A model generated the notes under the pieces. That model did no database searches, was not told the origin of the DNA, and saw nothing but the letters and a program-made list of their open reading frames with translations. A stretch of DNA of 42,686 nucleotides from Deltaproteobacteria bacterium (GTDB lineage Bacteria > Desulfobacterota > Deferrimicrobia > Deferrimicrobiales > Deferrimicrobiaceae): contig JANXQJ010000093.1 in assembly GCA_025356865.1 (NCBI GenBank), positions 1 to 42,686 on the forward strand, given 5' to 3'. Below are positions 8,121-18,353 of this stretch, piece after piece (position 1 is the stretch's first letter; each line of letters begins with the position of its first letter). Made by a program: the position numbers and the translations under genes.

Positions 8121-9412
8121 CGGACGAAGAACTCAAACTGAAAATCGCCGCCTGCGCCAAGTGCGGCAGCTGTCGATCCGTCTGCACCCTTTATCCGGAG
8201 CGCAGGGATGAGCAGAGCGTCGCCCGGGGAAAGATCGCACTGATCGAATCGTCCCTTGCGGCACCGGTCCCCCTTTGCCCAGGCGACACGATTCCGCTGG
8301 GTGAAGAGAGCGATGCGGCCATCCGGGATGCCTTGGCCGACTGCCTCCTTTGCGGGCGTTGCGAAAGGAACTGCCCGAACCAGGTCGCCGTCGAGGAAAT
8401 CCTGGTCGGTGGACGCACCCGTCTCGCCGGGAAACTTGGGCTCTCCGCCTGGAAGCGTTGGTTGTTCGGCGAGATGCTGCCCAGTGCCGGCGCGCGCGGC
8501 GCGATTCGCGCGGCCGGCGGTTTCGCCCAGAAACTGTTCCTGCGCAAAGTGCCCACCGAAAGCGGGCTCCATTACCGGTTCCCGGATCTGGCCGGTCTTC
8601 ACGGCCGTACGGTGCCGGCGCTGCCACCGTCCGGTTTCGTCGCGTCGCTTCCGGAAGGCGAAGGGCTGATCGGCGAGGTCCTGCTTTTCGTCGGTTGTGT
8701 CTTCGATATCGTCATGCCCGGGATCGGACGCGCTGCCTACGAAACGATGAAGGCTTCCGGCGCTTCCGTCGCGGTCCTCCGCGAATCCGCCTGCTGCGGG
8801 TTGCCGGCACTGGCATCGGGAGACCGCGAAGGCGCCTTGAAATCCGTTACGAAAAACATCGCGTCGATTCGGGCGCGATCGCCGAAGTCCGTCGTTTTTC
8901 CTTGCGGGTCCTGCCTGACGATGTTCCGTCGGGAGGTGCTCTCCCTGATTCCCGAGGGAGATCCGCTCCGCGCCGACGCCGACTGGGTTTCCGGGCGGTG
9001 TGTCGACTACGCCACCTTCATCCTGGAGACCGGGCTTGCCGGACGACTGAATCCGATGCCTGTCGTCGAAAAAGGATCTGTCGGCTGGCACGACCCGTGT
9101 CACCTCTCGGGCACCCTCGGTCGGGGCGGCGTGGCAAGGGATCTGTTGACCCGCGTCGCGGGGGACGCGTTCCGGGAGATGGCCGGTGCATCGCTCTGCT
9201 GCGGATATGGCGGCACGTTCAACGTCCGGGACTACCCGACCTCCGGCAGGCTGGGAGCAAACAAGGTTTCCCTTGCGGTGCGGGGGGGGACCTCGACCAT
9301 CGTGACCGCCTGTTCCGGCTGCATCCTCCAACTGCGCGACATGGCAGCCCGATTTTCCACGAAGACGCGGGTCCGGCACCTGGCGGAGATCGTCAGGGAG
9401 CTGTTGCCGTAA
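8117..9412 (+). CDS. glcF: Fe-S subunit of glycolate/lactate oxidase, GlcF type
   Basis: A 431-residue protein with two N-terminal 4Fe-4S motifs (CAKCGSCRSVCTLYPE and CLLCGRCERNCPNQVAVEE) and two C-terminal CCG-type cysteine domains (CCGLPALASGDREGALK with PCGSCLTMF, then HDPCHLSG with CCGYGGTFNV). It would accept electrons from the FAD subunit encoded just upstream and hand them on toward the quinone pool. The start is TTG at 8117, overlapping the upstream stop codon (TTGA), with GAGGGG about 11 bases upstream. No other start fits in this frame near the 4Fe-4S motif. A short GC-rich hairpin follows the stop. Confidence 0.88.
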   Translation: MTDEELKLKIAACAKCGSCRSVCTLYPERRDEQSVARGKIALIESSLAAPVPLCPGDTIPLGEESDAAIRDALADCLLCGRCERNCPNQVAVEEILVGGRTRLAGKLGLSAWKRWLFGEMLPSAGARGAIRAAGGFAQKLFLRKVPTESGLHYRFPDLAGLHGRTVPALPPSGFVASLPEGEGLIGEVLLFVGCVFDIVMPGIGRAAYETMKASGASVAVLRESACCGLPALASGDREGALKSVTKNIASIRARSPKSVVFPCGSCLTMFRREVLSLIPEGDPLRADADWVSGRCVDYATFILETGLAGRLNPMPVVEKGSVGWHDPCHLSGTLGRGGVARDLLTRVAGDAFREMAGASLCCGYGGTFNVRDYPTSGRLGANKVSLAVRGGTSTIVTACSGCILQLRDMAARFSTKTRVRHLAEIVRELLP

Positions 9413-9421
9413 CCGTTTTGT

Positions 9422-9437
9422 CCCCCCTTTCGGGGGG
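9422..9437 (+). terminator. Candidate terminator hairpin after glcF
   Basis: Six C, a TTTC loop and six G form a strong short hairpin ten bases after the glcF stop. No T run follows on the plus strand, so it may only stall polymerase or protect the 3' end. Tentative. Confidence 0.4.
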
Positions 9438-9505
9438 TGCCCGGAATCCCCGCTTTCCCTATATTGCCGATTGACCCGCGCACGTGTGTTCCCGCAGGTA
9501 AAAAA

Positions 9506-9520
9506 CTGTGTTATACACAG
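9506..9520 (+). promoter_or_regulatory. 15-bp palindrome over a -10-like box before the carboxylase operon
   Basis: CTGTGTTATACACAG has perfect 6-base arms around a central TAT. It contains a -10-like TATACA (9512-9517) and lies 36 bases before the carboxyltransferase start. A regulator bound here would block transcription of the two carboxylase genes. Which regulator binds is not shown. No good -35 hexamer is seen at 16-18 bases upstream, which would fit an activator-dependent promoter. Confidence 0.45.
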
Positions 9521-9555
9521 ATGTTCCATATATCCCGAACCCTACGGAGTCCTTC

Positions 9556-11274
9556 ATGAGAGCCACCAAGCCCTTGCTGAAAAATCCGTTCGACCCGCCC
9601 GAGAAAGTCGAATTCACCATTCCCGGTGAAATCTCCCGTACGACCGGTGGTTACGAAGAAGCCATGCGGGAAGGGCACGATCTGGTGCAGCGCCCGATCA
9701 CGTCGGTCAGCATCGACCAGGTCGAGAAGCAGCATTTCAAGAAGCGAATGACGGTCTGGGAGCGCATCCGCGTTCTCACCAAGAAAGATCCCAACGTCCT
9801 TTTCCAGAACTGGGGCAAGAACCTCGACGGCGCCTCGCTCGTCACCGCGATCGTCGACATCGGCGGCCGCGACGTCGCCGTTTATGGTCACGATTTCACC
9901 GTTCGCGCCGGTTCCATCGATGCGACCAACGGGACCAAGCTGGCCAACATCTTCAAACTGGCGGGCGAGAAGGGGATCCCCCTCATCGGGATGAACGACA
10001 GCGCGGGGGCCTTCGTCCCCGCGGGCGTCGGCGGTCTCGACGGCTATGCCGAGGCCTTCACTGCGCTGCGCAAGATCAGCGGGGTCGTCCCCACGATCAT
10101 GTGCATGTTCGGCTTCAATGCGGGCGGCGGCAGCTACCTGCCGCGCCAGGGCAGTTTCGTCATCCAGCCCAGCGACACCTTCTTCGGTCTCACGGGGCCC
10201 GGCGTCGTCAAGTCGGTGCTTGGCGAAGACGTAACTCCCGAAGAACTGGGCGGTCCCAAGGTCCACGGGAAATCCGGCGTGGCCGACCTGACCGTGGGCG
10301 ACGAAGTTTCCGCGCTCCGGACAGCCCAACGGCTGTTGAGTTATGTCCCCGACAACAACGGCGTCATGGCGCCTTTCCAGCCGACCACCGACCCGCTCGA
10401 TCGCAAGACCTGGGAAATCAACACGCTCCTCAAGAAGGCCTTCAACTCCCCGACCGGATTCAATACGCCGTTCGACGTGTCGATCGTCATCCAGCAGGTG
10501 TGCGACCACGGCGACTATTTCGAGATCCAGCCGGATCGCGCCAGGGAGGTCATTACCGCCTTCGGACGCCTGGGCGGAAACGTCGTCGGTTTCGTCGCCA
10601 ACAACAGCGCCGTATCGTCCGGGCAGATCGACTGCGATTCCGCGGTCAAGATCGCCCGCTTCGTCCGCTTCTGCAACATCTACAACATCCCGATCATCTT
10701 CATGGAAGACACCACCGGCTTCCTGCCCGGCCGCGAGCAGGAAGCGCGGGGAATCGTGCAGGCGGGCCGCTCCATGCTCGACTCGATCGTCGACGTACGC
10801 ACTCCCCGCATCCTGCTGATCCTCCGCAACGCCTACGGCGGCGCGTACGCGTCCTACAACAATTATCCGACCGGCGCCGATCTCGTTCTTGCGCTCCCCA
10901 CCACCCGTCTTGCAGTCATGGGGCCCGCAGGCAAGGAATTCGTCTACAAGGATGAACTCCGGAAGATGCGCGGCGCGATTCCCGATCTGATCAAGCAGGG
11001 CATCAAAAGCAAGACCGAAGCCGGGATCAATGCCGGCGACGCCAAGGTCGACGCCGAACGGGAAGCAGCCGAGTGGCTCAAGGCCCAGGAAGGCGCGCTC
11101 AACCTGCGCTACGAAAAGGAACTGATGAATCCCAAGGAAGGACTGGCGCTCGGATCCATCTCCTCGATCGTCATGCCGACCGACCTTCGCAAGGTGCTCG
11201 GAGAGAACATGGCGTTCCTGCTCCGGCACTACAAGGCCTCCCCGATGGGCGGCGTGCAGCGCGAATTCCACTGA
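9556..11274 (+). CDS. Acyl-CoA carboxylase carboxyltransferase subunit
   Basis: A 572-residue carboxyltransferase of the PccB/MmdA family, which moves CO2 from carboxybiotin to an acyl-CoA, probably propionyl-CoA. Family segments include [29 protein letters not shown], the acyl-CoA region [15 protein letters not shown], and [13 protein letters not shown]. It is somewhat longer than typical PccB (about 510-530) because of an N-terminal extension of about 40 residues. ATG 9556 is chosen, with CGGAG upstream; an ATG-proximal longer frame from 9508 lacks such a site. The biotin carboxylase-BCCP gene follows 46 bases later and a methylmalonyl-CoA mutase lies beyond, so propionyl-CoA carboxylation to methylmalonyl-CoA is the favoured reaction. 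Confidence 0.9.
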   Translation: MRATKPLLKNPFDPPEKVEFTIPGEISRTTGGYEEAMREGHDLVQRPITSVSIDQVEKQHFKKRMTVWERIRVLTKKDPNVLFQNWGKNLDGASLVTAIVDIGGRDVAVYGHDFTVRAGSIDATNGTKLANIFKLAGEKGIPLIGMNDSAGAFVPAGVGGLDGYAEAFTALRKISGVVPTIMCMFGFNAGGGSYLPRQGSFVIQPSDTFFGLTGPGVVKSVLGEDVTPEELGGPKVHGKSGVADLTVGDEVSALRTAQRLLSYVPDNNGVMAPFQPTTDPLDRKTWEINTLLKKAFNSPTGFNTPFDVSIVIQQVCDHGDYFEIQPDRAREVITAFGRLGGNVVGFVANNSAVSSGQIDCDSAVKIARFVRFCNIYNIPIIFMEDTTGFLPGREQEARGIVQAGRSMLDSIVDVRTPRILLILRNAYGGAYASYNNYPTGADLVLALPTTRLAVMGPAGKEFVYKDELRKMRGAIPDLIKQGIKSKTEAGINAGDAKVDAEREAAEWLKAQEGALNLRYEKELMNPKEGLALGSISSIVMPTDLRKVLGENMAFLLRHYKASPMGGVQREFH

Positions 11275-11320
11275 GTTTGCGGACCGAGAAACCCAAGTGC
11301 GAGATTGGAGAAGATAACCG

Positions 11321-14209
11321 ATGACCCAGACCGTCGACCTATATAGAAACAACCCCCTTGTCACCCGGGACAGGCGCCTGGCCCTCTCCTCATCCGAGTG
11401 GGTCCGCTCGTTCGCCGCCGAGGATCTCAAGCCGCTGATCGTCTGCCGCGGCCCGATCCGGAAAGAGGCGATGGATGTTTTCGAGGAGATGGGAATCACC
11501 CATTTCGGGATCCTCCTCTCCGAAAAGGATTCGATCGTCTACGCCAACGCGCTGGCGCCCGAACTCCGCCAGTTGACCGATTCGCGCCGCGTCCACCGGG
11601 TCCCCGACTACTCGGGCGCCTCCAAGGAAGAGCGGGTCGAGCGGATGCACCAGATCGTCCGGATCGCCCGGGAAAACGGATACGACTCCGTTTTCGCGGG
11701 CTACGGGTTCATGGCCGAGGACGAGGAGTTCGTCGCTACGATCGAGGCGGCGGGCTTGCGGTTCATCGGCCCGTGCGCTTCGACCCAGGGGCGGGCCGGA
11801 AAGAAGGACGAGGCCAAGCGCACCGCGCTGGCGGTCAACGTCAGCGTCACGCCCGGCATCGACAACGTCACCGCGCGCACCCTGGTAAAAAAACATCCCG
11901 TCCGCAAGAAGATGCTGATGCTGGTCGAGGCCGAGGGTCTCAAGATCGACCTCAAGCTGCTCGAGGATCCGGCGATTCCGCTCGAGACGTTGGCCGACCA
12001 CATCCTCATGGCGTCCTATGCCAAGGGGATCGACCTGTTCTCGATCGAGGAACTTTGCGCGCAGGTGCAGGTCGAAGCCGCCGAACTGTTCCGGAAATAC
12101 CCGCAAAGCCGGTTCCGTCTCAAGGCGATCGGCGGCGGCGGCGGGAAGGGCCAGCGGATCCTGGGCGGATCGCTTCTCGACGTCAAGAAGCCGACCGAGA
12201 AGGATATCGCCGAAGCGGCTTCCGAGGCGCCCGCGATGGTCCGTGAAGTGCTCAACGAGGTCAAGGCCAACGGCGTCGGCGACAACAAGAACCTCCTGAT
12301 CGAACTCAATATCGAACAGACCCGCCACAACGAGATCCAGCTCGTCGGCAACGGCGAGTGGTGCATCGCCCTGGGCGGCCGCGATTGCTCCCTGCAGATG
12401 CACGAGCAGAAACTGCTCGAGGTTTCCGTTTCCCAGGAAGGGTTGAGCGCGGCCATCGAAAGCGCCAAGGCCGCCGGCCGCAAGGCCGAGGCGAAGGCGC
12501 TCGAGTCCGACATCAAGATCCTCAAGCGGATGGAGGAGGAGGCGGAGCGGTTCGGCCAGGCGGTCGGCCTCGACTCGGCGTCGACCTTCGAGTGCATCGT
12601 TGACCGCGACAAGTATTACTTCATGGAAGTAAACACCCGGATCCAGGTCGAGCACCGCGTGACCGAGCTGTGCTACTCGCTCAAGTTCACCAACCCGAAA
12701 GACGCCGATGACTTCTTTGTCGTCGAGTCGCTGGTCGAGGCCATGGCGCTGCTCGCCCGGCACAAGGGGCGGATGCCGCGTCCCACCCGCATCCCCCGGT
12801 TCAACGCGGCCGTCGAGGCGCGTCTCAACGCGACCGACAGCTCGCTCTCCCCGCACGCCGGCGGCATGATCCGGTTCTGGTCGGCGCCGATCGAGGGGGA
12901 AATCCGCGACGACCAGGGGATCTGCAACCCGAACCCCGATTCGGGGATGTTCATGCGCTACAAGGTGGCGGGCGCCTACGACTCGAATATCGCGCTCCTG
13001 CTCACCAAGGGCGTCGACCGGCTCGACTGCTATCGGCACATGAGCCGGGTGCTGGGTTCGACCAGTCTCCGCGGCACCGATCTGGCGACCAATCTCGAGT
13101 TCCACTACGGACTGGTCAACTGGTTCATCGGCCAGAACGTCATGGCCAAGCCGACCACCCGCTTCGTCGTGCCGTACCTCACGCTCGTCGGCATTCTCAA
13201 GGAGGAATCAAACAAGATCGATGCCGTGTACGCATTCCTCCAGATGAAGAAGCATTACGCCAAGCGGATGGCCGAGCATTTCCCCGATGATCCGTCGGCT
13301 GCCAAAGCGATGTCCCAGGCGCTCGACCGGAAGGGCACGCTCGTGACCCGTCCGATCGAGAAACTGCTCGAGGAGGCGCACCTGCTCTCCGGGTGGCTTA
13401 GCGAAAACCGGAACAATTTCCGGATCGACAACGGCAAGGTTGTCTGGCTTCGAAACCCCTTGATCGTGCTTGATGAAACCTACAGTTATCTCAACATGTC
13501 CTGGCAACCCGCCGTTCCGGCCGCCGACATCATCTGGGGGCACGACAACAAGCTCCTCCAGGAGGCGCTCCGGTTCTACAACGACCTGACAGGGAAACTC
13601 GGGCTCGGAACCGAAGAGTACTTCAGGCTTAACGAGTTGCTGCAGATCGACGAACCGCAGGGCGGTCTCGACGCAGCGATGTGGGAGCAGGTTCGTTCCG
13701 CCCACTTCGGCTTCGAAGCCGGTGTCGAACTTCTCGGCATGCTGTTCCTCATCGCCAACAAGACCAACTTCTGGGATTTCCGCGTCGAGGAGAACCTCGA
13801 GGTCACGATCCCCAACTACCTCTCCGACCCCGAGCTGCAGGTTCGGATGAAGAAAGTGCTGGTTCCGCCGCCCCAGACGAAGGCCGATGAGATCGTCTCG
13901 GTGTGCGGCGGCATGTACTACGGTCAGGAAGCGCCGGGGATGGCGCCTTTCGTATGCGAGAACATGCACTTCGAGAAGGGGCAGCCGCTCTACATCGTCG
14001 AAGTGATGAAGATGTTCAACACGATCCGGGCGCAGTTCTCGGGGACGATCGACAAGATCCTGATGCTGGGGGCCGACGGGACGATCGTGCAGAAGGGGCA
14101 ACCGCTCTTCAAGATCACACCCGACGAGATTTTCGTCGAAGTCGACCCCGAAGTGGTCCAGCGTGAAAAACGACAGCGGACCGCCGAGTATCTGAAGGCA
14201 GTCCTCTAA
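11321..14209 (+). CDS. Atypical biotin carboxylase fused to biotin carrier domain
   Basis: A 962-residue protein that would carboxylate its own biotin with ATP and bicarbonate for the carboxyltransferase encoded upstream. ATP-grasp motifs are KAIGGGGGKGQR (268-279), TRHNEIQLV (334-342), GRDCSLQ (353-359) and MEVNTRIQVEH (435-445). The C-terminal biotinyl domain carries EVMKM with the biotin lysine at about Lys897. It departs from standard biotin carboxylases in an extra segment of roughly 80 residues before the glycine loop, about 20 more residues before MEVNTR, and a long region between the carboxylase and the biotinyl domain. The start is ATG 11321 with a TTGGAG site. Catalytic residues appear kept, so activity is expected; acetyl-CoA or propionyl-CoA specificity lies with the partner. 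Confidence 0.87.
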   Translation: MTQTVDLYRNNPLVTRDRRLALSSSEWVRSFAAEDLKPLIVCRGPIRKEAMDVFEEMGITHFGILLSEKDSIVYANALAPELRQLTDSRRVHRVPDYSGASKEERVERMHQIVRIARENGYDSVFAGYGFMAEDEEFVATIEAAGLRFIGPCASTQGRAGKKDEAKRTALAVNVSVTPGIDNVTARTLVKKHPVRKKMLMLVEAEGLKIDLKLLEDPAIPLETLADHILMASYAKGIDLFSIEELCAQVQVEAAELFRKYPQSRFRLKAIGGGGGKGQRILGGSLLDVKKPTEKDIAEAASEAPAMVREVLNEVKANGVGDNKNLLIELNIEQTRHNEIQLVGNGEWCIALGGRDCSLQMHEQKLLEVSVSQEGLSAAIESAKAAGRKAEAKALESDIKILKRMEEEAERFGQAVGLDSASTFECIVDRDKYYFMEVNTRIQVEHRVTELCYSLKFTNPKDADDFFVVESLVEAMALLARHKGRMPRPTRIPRFNAAVEARLNATDSSLSPHAGGMIRFWSAPIEGEIRDDQGICNPNPDSGMFMRYKVAGAYDSNIALLLTKGVDRLDCYRHMSRVLGSTSLRGTDLATNLEFHYGLVNWFIGQNVMAKPTTRFVVPYLTLVGILKEESNKIDAVYAFLQMKKHYAKRMAEHFPDDPSAAKAMSQALDRKGTLVTRPIEKLLEEAHLLSGWLSENRNNFRIDNGKVVWLRNPLIVLDETYSYLNMSWQPAVPAADIIWGHDNKLLQEALRFYNDLTGKLGLGTEEYFRLNELLQIDEPQGGLDAAMWEQVRSAHFGFEAGVELLGMLFLIANKTNFWDFRVEENLEVTIPNYLSDPELQVRMKKVLVPPPQTKADEIVSVCGGMYYGQEAPGMAPFVCENMHFEKGQPLYIVEVMKMFNTIRAQFSGTIDKILMLGADGTIVQKGQPLFKITPDEIFVEVDPEVVQREKRQRTAEYLKAVL

Positions 14210-14232
14210 AGAGGATCGTGGAAAGTGAAGGT

Positions 14233-14269
14233 CCGGGGGCTCCACCCGTCATCGGGTTGGGGCCCTCGG
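14233..14269. terminator. Strong hairpin between convergent genes
   Basis: Arms at 14233-14248 and 14253-14269 pair over about 16 base pairs, with one bulge, a few G-U pairs and a TCAT loop. It lies between the biotin carboxylase stop and the zinc-ribbon stop on the opposite strand, so it could end transcripts from both sides. Flanking T tracts are weak in both directions. Confidence 0.5.
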
Positions 14270-14281
14270 GCTATGAGGTCT

Positions 14282-14497
14282 TTACTTGCTCCTGAAGTTG
14301 CAGTCGTCGTTTTCGACGCAATCCGACTGCGCTTCGAGAAAAGACTTTTCCTGGCCGTCCTTCACGATTTCGGTCAGGCCGTGGTTGATCGACCAGATCG
14401 TATTGCACCCCTTGCACCGGATGATCTCTTCGTTGAATCCTTCAACGTGCAGGCCGATGTCGATCGAATCGTGGCTCGAGCAGACTGGGCATTTCAT
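14282..14497 (-). CDS. Small zinc-ribbon protein
   Basis: A 71-residue protein starting MKCPVCSSHDS, with a second pair CKGC about 27 residues later; the four cysteines look like a treble-clef or zinc-ribbon site. The second half is acidic and Lys/Glu-rich, ending in a Cys-containing tail (SDCVENDDCNFRSK). ATG 14497 has a good AAGGAG eight bases upstream, which supports a real gene. It stands alone on the minus strand between the biotin carboxylase and the methylmalonyl-CoA mutase. I do not recognise a named family, and no function can be assigned. Confidence 0.65.
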   Translation of the reverse strand: MKCPVCSSHDSIDIGLHVEGFNEEIIRCKGCNTIWSINHGLTEIVKDGQEKSFLEAQSDCVENDDCNFRSK

Positions 14498-14612
14498 GAA
14501 AGCGCTCCTTGACTCAAAGATGATGGGTGGAACGTCTCGTCCCGCCAGTTTATGGGATGGGTCGTGGCTTTCGCAACCTGAATCGTGACTTAAGTCCGGG
14601 TATGCCAATCGC

Positions 14613-14621
14613 TGATACAAT
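14613..14621 (+). promoter_or_regulatory. Extended -10 promoter candidate for the mutase gene
   Basis: TGATACAAT is an extended -10 (TGN plus TACAAT) 43 bases before the mutase start codon. A -35 box is not clear, which extended -10 promoters can tolerate. It would let the mutase be transcribed separately from the carboxylase genes, which end upstream at a strong hairpin. Confidence 0.35.
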
Positions 14622-14664
14622 GGCGAACAGTTTTTCCGAAATCATTGTGGAGGAATCGACCAGG

Positions 14665-16365
<1,701 letters not shown>

Positions 16366-16542
16366 CTTTCATTTCGGGTGGGCAAATATTTACCATATAT
16401 GCAACATGGATTGGCTGAGCAAGGAATTAACACAATCCGTTCCCGAACCTGGAATAATGATGCTCCTCGGCCGCAACTGATTAAATAATTAGAGAAATCC
16501 GGACAAAACGGTTCTGGTCGCATCTTATGCAGCGGGAGCGGA
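16366..16542. other. Intergenic gap before birA
   Basis: This 177-base AT-richer gap holds no convincing gene, terminator or paired -35/-10 boxes. I saw no dyad resembling the known BirA operator pattern. The promoter for birA presumably lies here but was not identified. Confidence 0.4.
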
Positions 16543-17520
16543 ATGACCTCAAGGCTCAGTCAGATATTCGAGGAGCATCCCGGGCAATGCATTTCGGGTG
16601 AAGCGATCAGTCAACAGCTGGGCCTGACGCGTGCTGCCGTCTGGAAACAGGTTCGAACGCTCCGTTCGCAAGGGTACGAGATCGAAGGGGCGCGCGGGGA
16701 GGGTTACCGGTTGCTCGGACGCCCCGACCAGATATTGAAGGACGATCTGTTCTCCCGACTCTCCGGGAACGGTCTTTTTGGCTCGTTTGAATACTTTCCG
16801 GTCACAGACAGCACCAATGCACGCGCGATGGAACTCGCCGAACGGGGTTCCCTGCACGGCACCCTCGTGTGTGCCGACGCCCAGACCGCCGGGCGAGGTC
16901 GGCTGGGTCGGAAATGGGTCTCTCCTCCCGCGATCAATCTCTACCTGACGATGATCCTCCGTCCCCCGATCGAACCGTTTCTCGCCCCGCAACTGACCCT
17001 GGTGGCCGCAATCGCGCTCGCCCAGGGTGTCGAGGACGTAACCGGTCTTTCATGCAAACTCAAGTGGCCCAACGACCTTTACATAGGCGGACGGAAGGCC
17101 GCCGGAATCCTGGCCGAGATGGCGGCCGATCCCGATTGCGTCAGGCACGTGGCGATCGGCATCGGACTCAATGTCAACGGCCTGGATTCCGACTTTCCCG
17201 ACGATCTTCGCGGCAAGGCGACTTCACTGCGCATCGAGTCCGGGAAACGGCATTTCCGGGTCGACGTGCTGGTTGCCTTCCTCAACCGGTTCTCCGTCGC
17301 CTATCGCGAGTTCCTGTCGGGGGGATTCCTTGCGCTCCAACCCGAGTGGAACCGCCGGTCGCTCCTCGAAGGCAAGCGGGTGCTGCTTCGGCAGCGAACC
17401 GAGGCCGAGTGGGGAGCGGCGCTCGGTGTCGACGATGAAGGGGTGCTCATCTTCCGTAAAGACGGGGTGACCCGGTCCGAAAAAGTTCACAGCGGCGAAA
17501 TCATCGAATTCGAGAGGTAG
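16543..17520 (+). CDS. birA: Bifunctional biotin-protein ligase / biotin repressor
   Basis: A 325-residue BirA. The N-terminal winged helix (about residues 1-60, SGEAISQQLGLTRAAVWKQV) is the DNA-binding half found in biotin repressors. The ligase domain carries the biotinyl-AMP loop GRGRLGRKWVSPP and the KWPNDLYIGGRKAAGILAE segment, with a C-terminal SH3-like cap. It activates biotin with ATP and attaches it to carrier proteins, here most obviously the biotin carboxylase-BCCP fusion encoded upstream. The HTH suggests it also represses biotin synthesis or uptake genes, none of which are in the window. It is followed after 11 bases by coaX, a common pairing. Confidence 0.95.
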   Translation: MTSRLSQIFEEHPGQCISGEAISQQLGLTRAAVWKQVRTLRSQGYEIEGARGEGYRLLGRPDQILKDDLFSRLSGNGLFGSFEYFPVTDSTNARAMELAERGSLHGTLVCADAQTAGRGRLGRKWVSPPAINLYLTMILRPPIEPFLAPQLTLVAAIALAQGVEDVTGLSCKLKWPNDLYIGGRKAAGILAEMAADPDCVRHVAIGIGLNVNGLDSDFPDDLRGKATSLRIESGKRHFRVDVLVAFLNRFSVAYREFLSGGFLALQPEWNRRSLLEGKRVLLRQRTEAEWGAALGVDDEGVLIFRKDGVTRSEKVHSGEIIEFER

Positions 17521-17531
17521 GGTCACCGCGC

Positions 17532-18299
17532 ATGCTGCTCGTCATCGACATCGGCAACACCAACACGGTCCTGGGCGTTTTCGACGGCGAAACGCTGATC
17601 CACCACTGGCGGATCTACACCCACCGCGAAAAGACCAGCGACGAATACGGAATCCTCATCCGGAACCTTTACGCCGCGAGTCACTTCTCTTCCAGGGAAA
17701 TTACCGCGATCATCATCTCTTCGGTCGTTCCGCCAATCACGCCGATCTTCGTTGACCTGTGCGCGAGCTATTTCGGGATCACCCCGCTGGTTGTCGGCCC
17801 CGGGATAAAGACCGGCATATCGATCAAGATGGACAATCCCAAAGAGGTCGGCGCCGACCGGATCGTCAACGCGGTCGCAGCGCACGTCAAATACAAGACC
17901 CATTGCATCGTCGTCGATTTCGGCACCGCGACCACGTTCGACTATGTCTCTGCGGATGGAGACTACATGGGCGGGGTGATCGCCCCGGGCGTGAACATCT
18001 CGGCCGAAGCGCTCTTCAGGCAGGCGTCGAAACTACCGCGCATCGAGGTGGCCAAGCCTGCGGCTGTAGTCGGCAAGAACACCGTGGCCGCGATGCAATC
18101 CGGACTATTTTTCGGATACGCGTCTCTGGTCGACGGAATCGTCGACCGGATGAAAAAAGAGTTGCGTGTCGATCCGGTCGTCGTCGCCACCGGCGGTCTC
18201 TCCCGTGTCTTCTCGGGCGAAACGTCGCAAATCCAATTCATCGATGAAAATTTGACTCTCGAAGGACTCCGTATAATATACGAAAAGAACGCAGGCTGA
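17532..18299 (+). CDS. coaX: Type III pantothenate kinase
   Basis: A 255-residue CoaX, which phosphorylates pantothenate in the first committed step of coenzyme A synthesis. It belongs to the ASKHA kinase fold. Visible motifs are DIGNTNTVLGVF (phosphate loop), GADRIVNAVAA, the VVDFGTATTFDYV strand, GGVIAPGVNISAEALF and a C-terminal VVATGGLSRVF. Length is normal. It directly follows birA and precedes the EF-G paralogue by 54 bases. Type III kinases are not feedback-inhibited by CoA. Confidence 0.95.
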   Translation: MLLVIDIGNTNTVLGVFDGETLIHHWRIYTHREKTSDEYGILIRNLYAASHFSSREITAIIISSVVPPITPIFVDLCASYFGITPLVVGPGIKTGISIKMDNPKEVGADRIVNAVAAHVKYKTHCIVVDFGTATTFDYVSADGDYMGGVIAPGVNISAEALFRQASKLPRIEVAKPAAVVGKNTVAAMQSGLFFGYASLVDGIVDRMKKELRVDPVVVATGGLSRVFSGETSQIQFIDENLTLEGLRIIYEKNAG

Positions 18300-18353
18300 A
18301 GCCGACCTGCCGCCCGTGCAATTGATCCCCAATTCCAGGAGGGAGAAATAGAC

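Noticed and set aside
9471-9517. TTGACC (9471) paired with TATACA (9512) as a promoter.
   Set aside because: The spacing is 35 bases, far outside 16-18, so they cannot be the two halves of one sigma70 promoter.
9511-11499. A very long open frame opposite the carboxyltransferase gene.
   Set aside because: It mirrors the codon structure of a clearly conserved plus-strand gene, has low-complexity composition and no family motif. Long antisense open frames are expected in GC-rich DNA.
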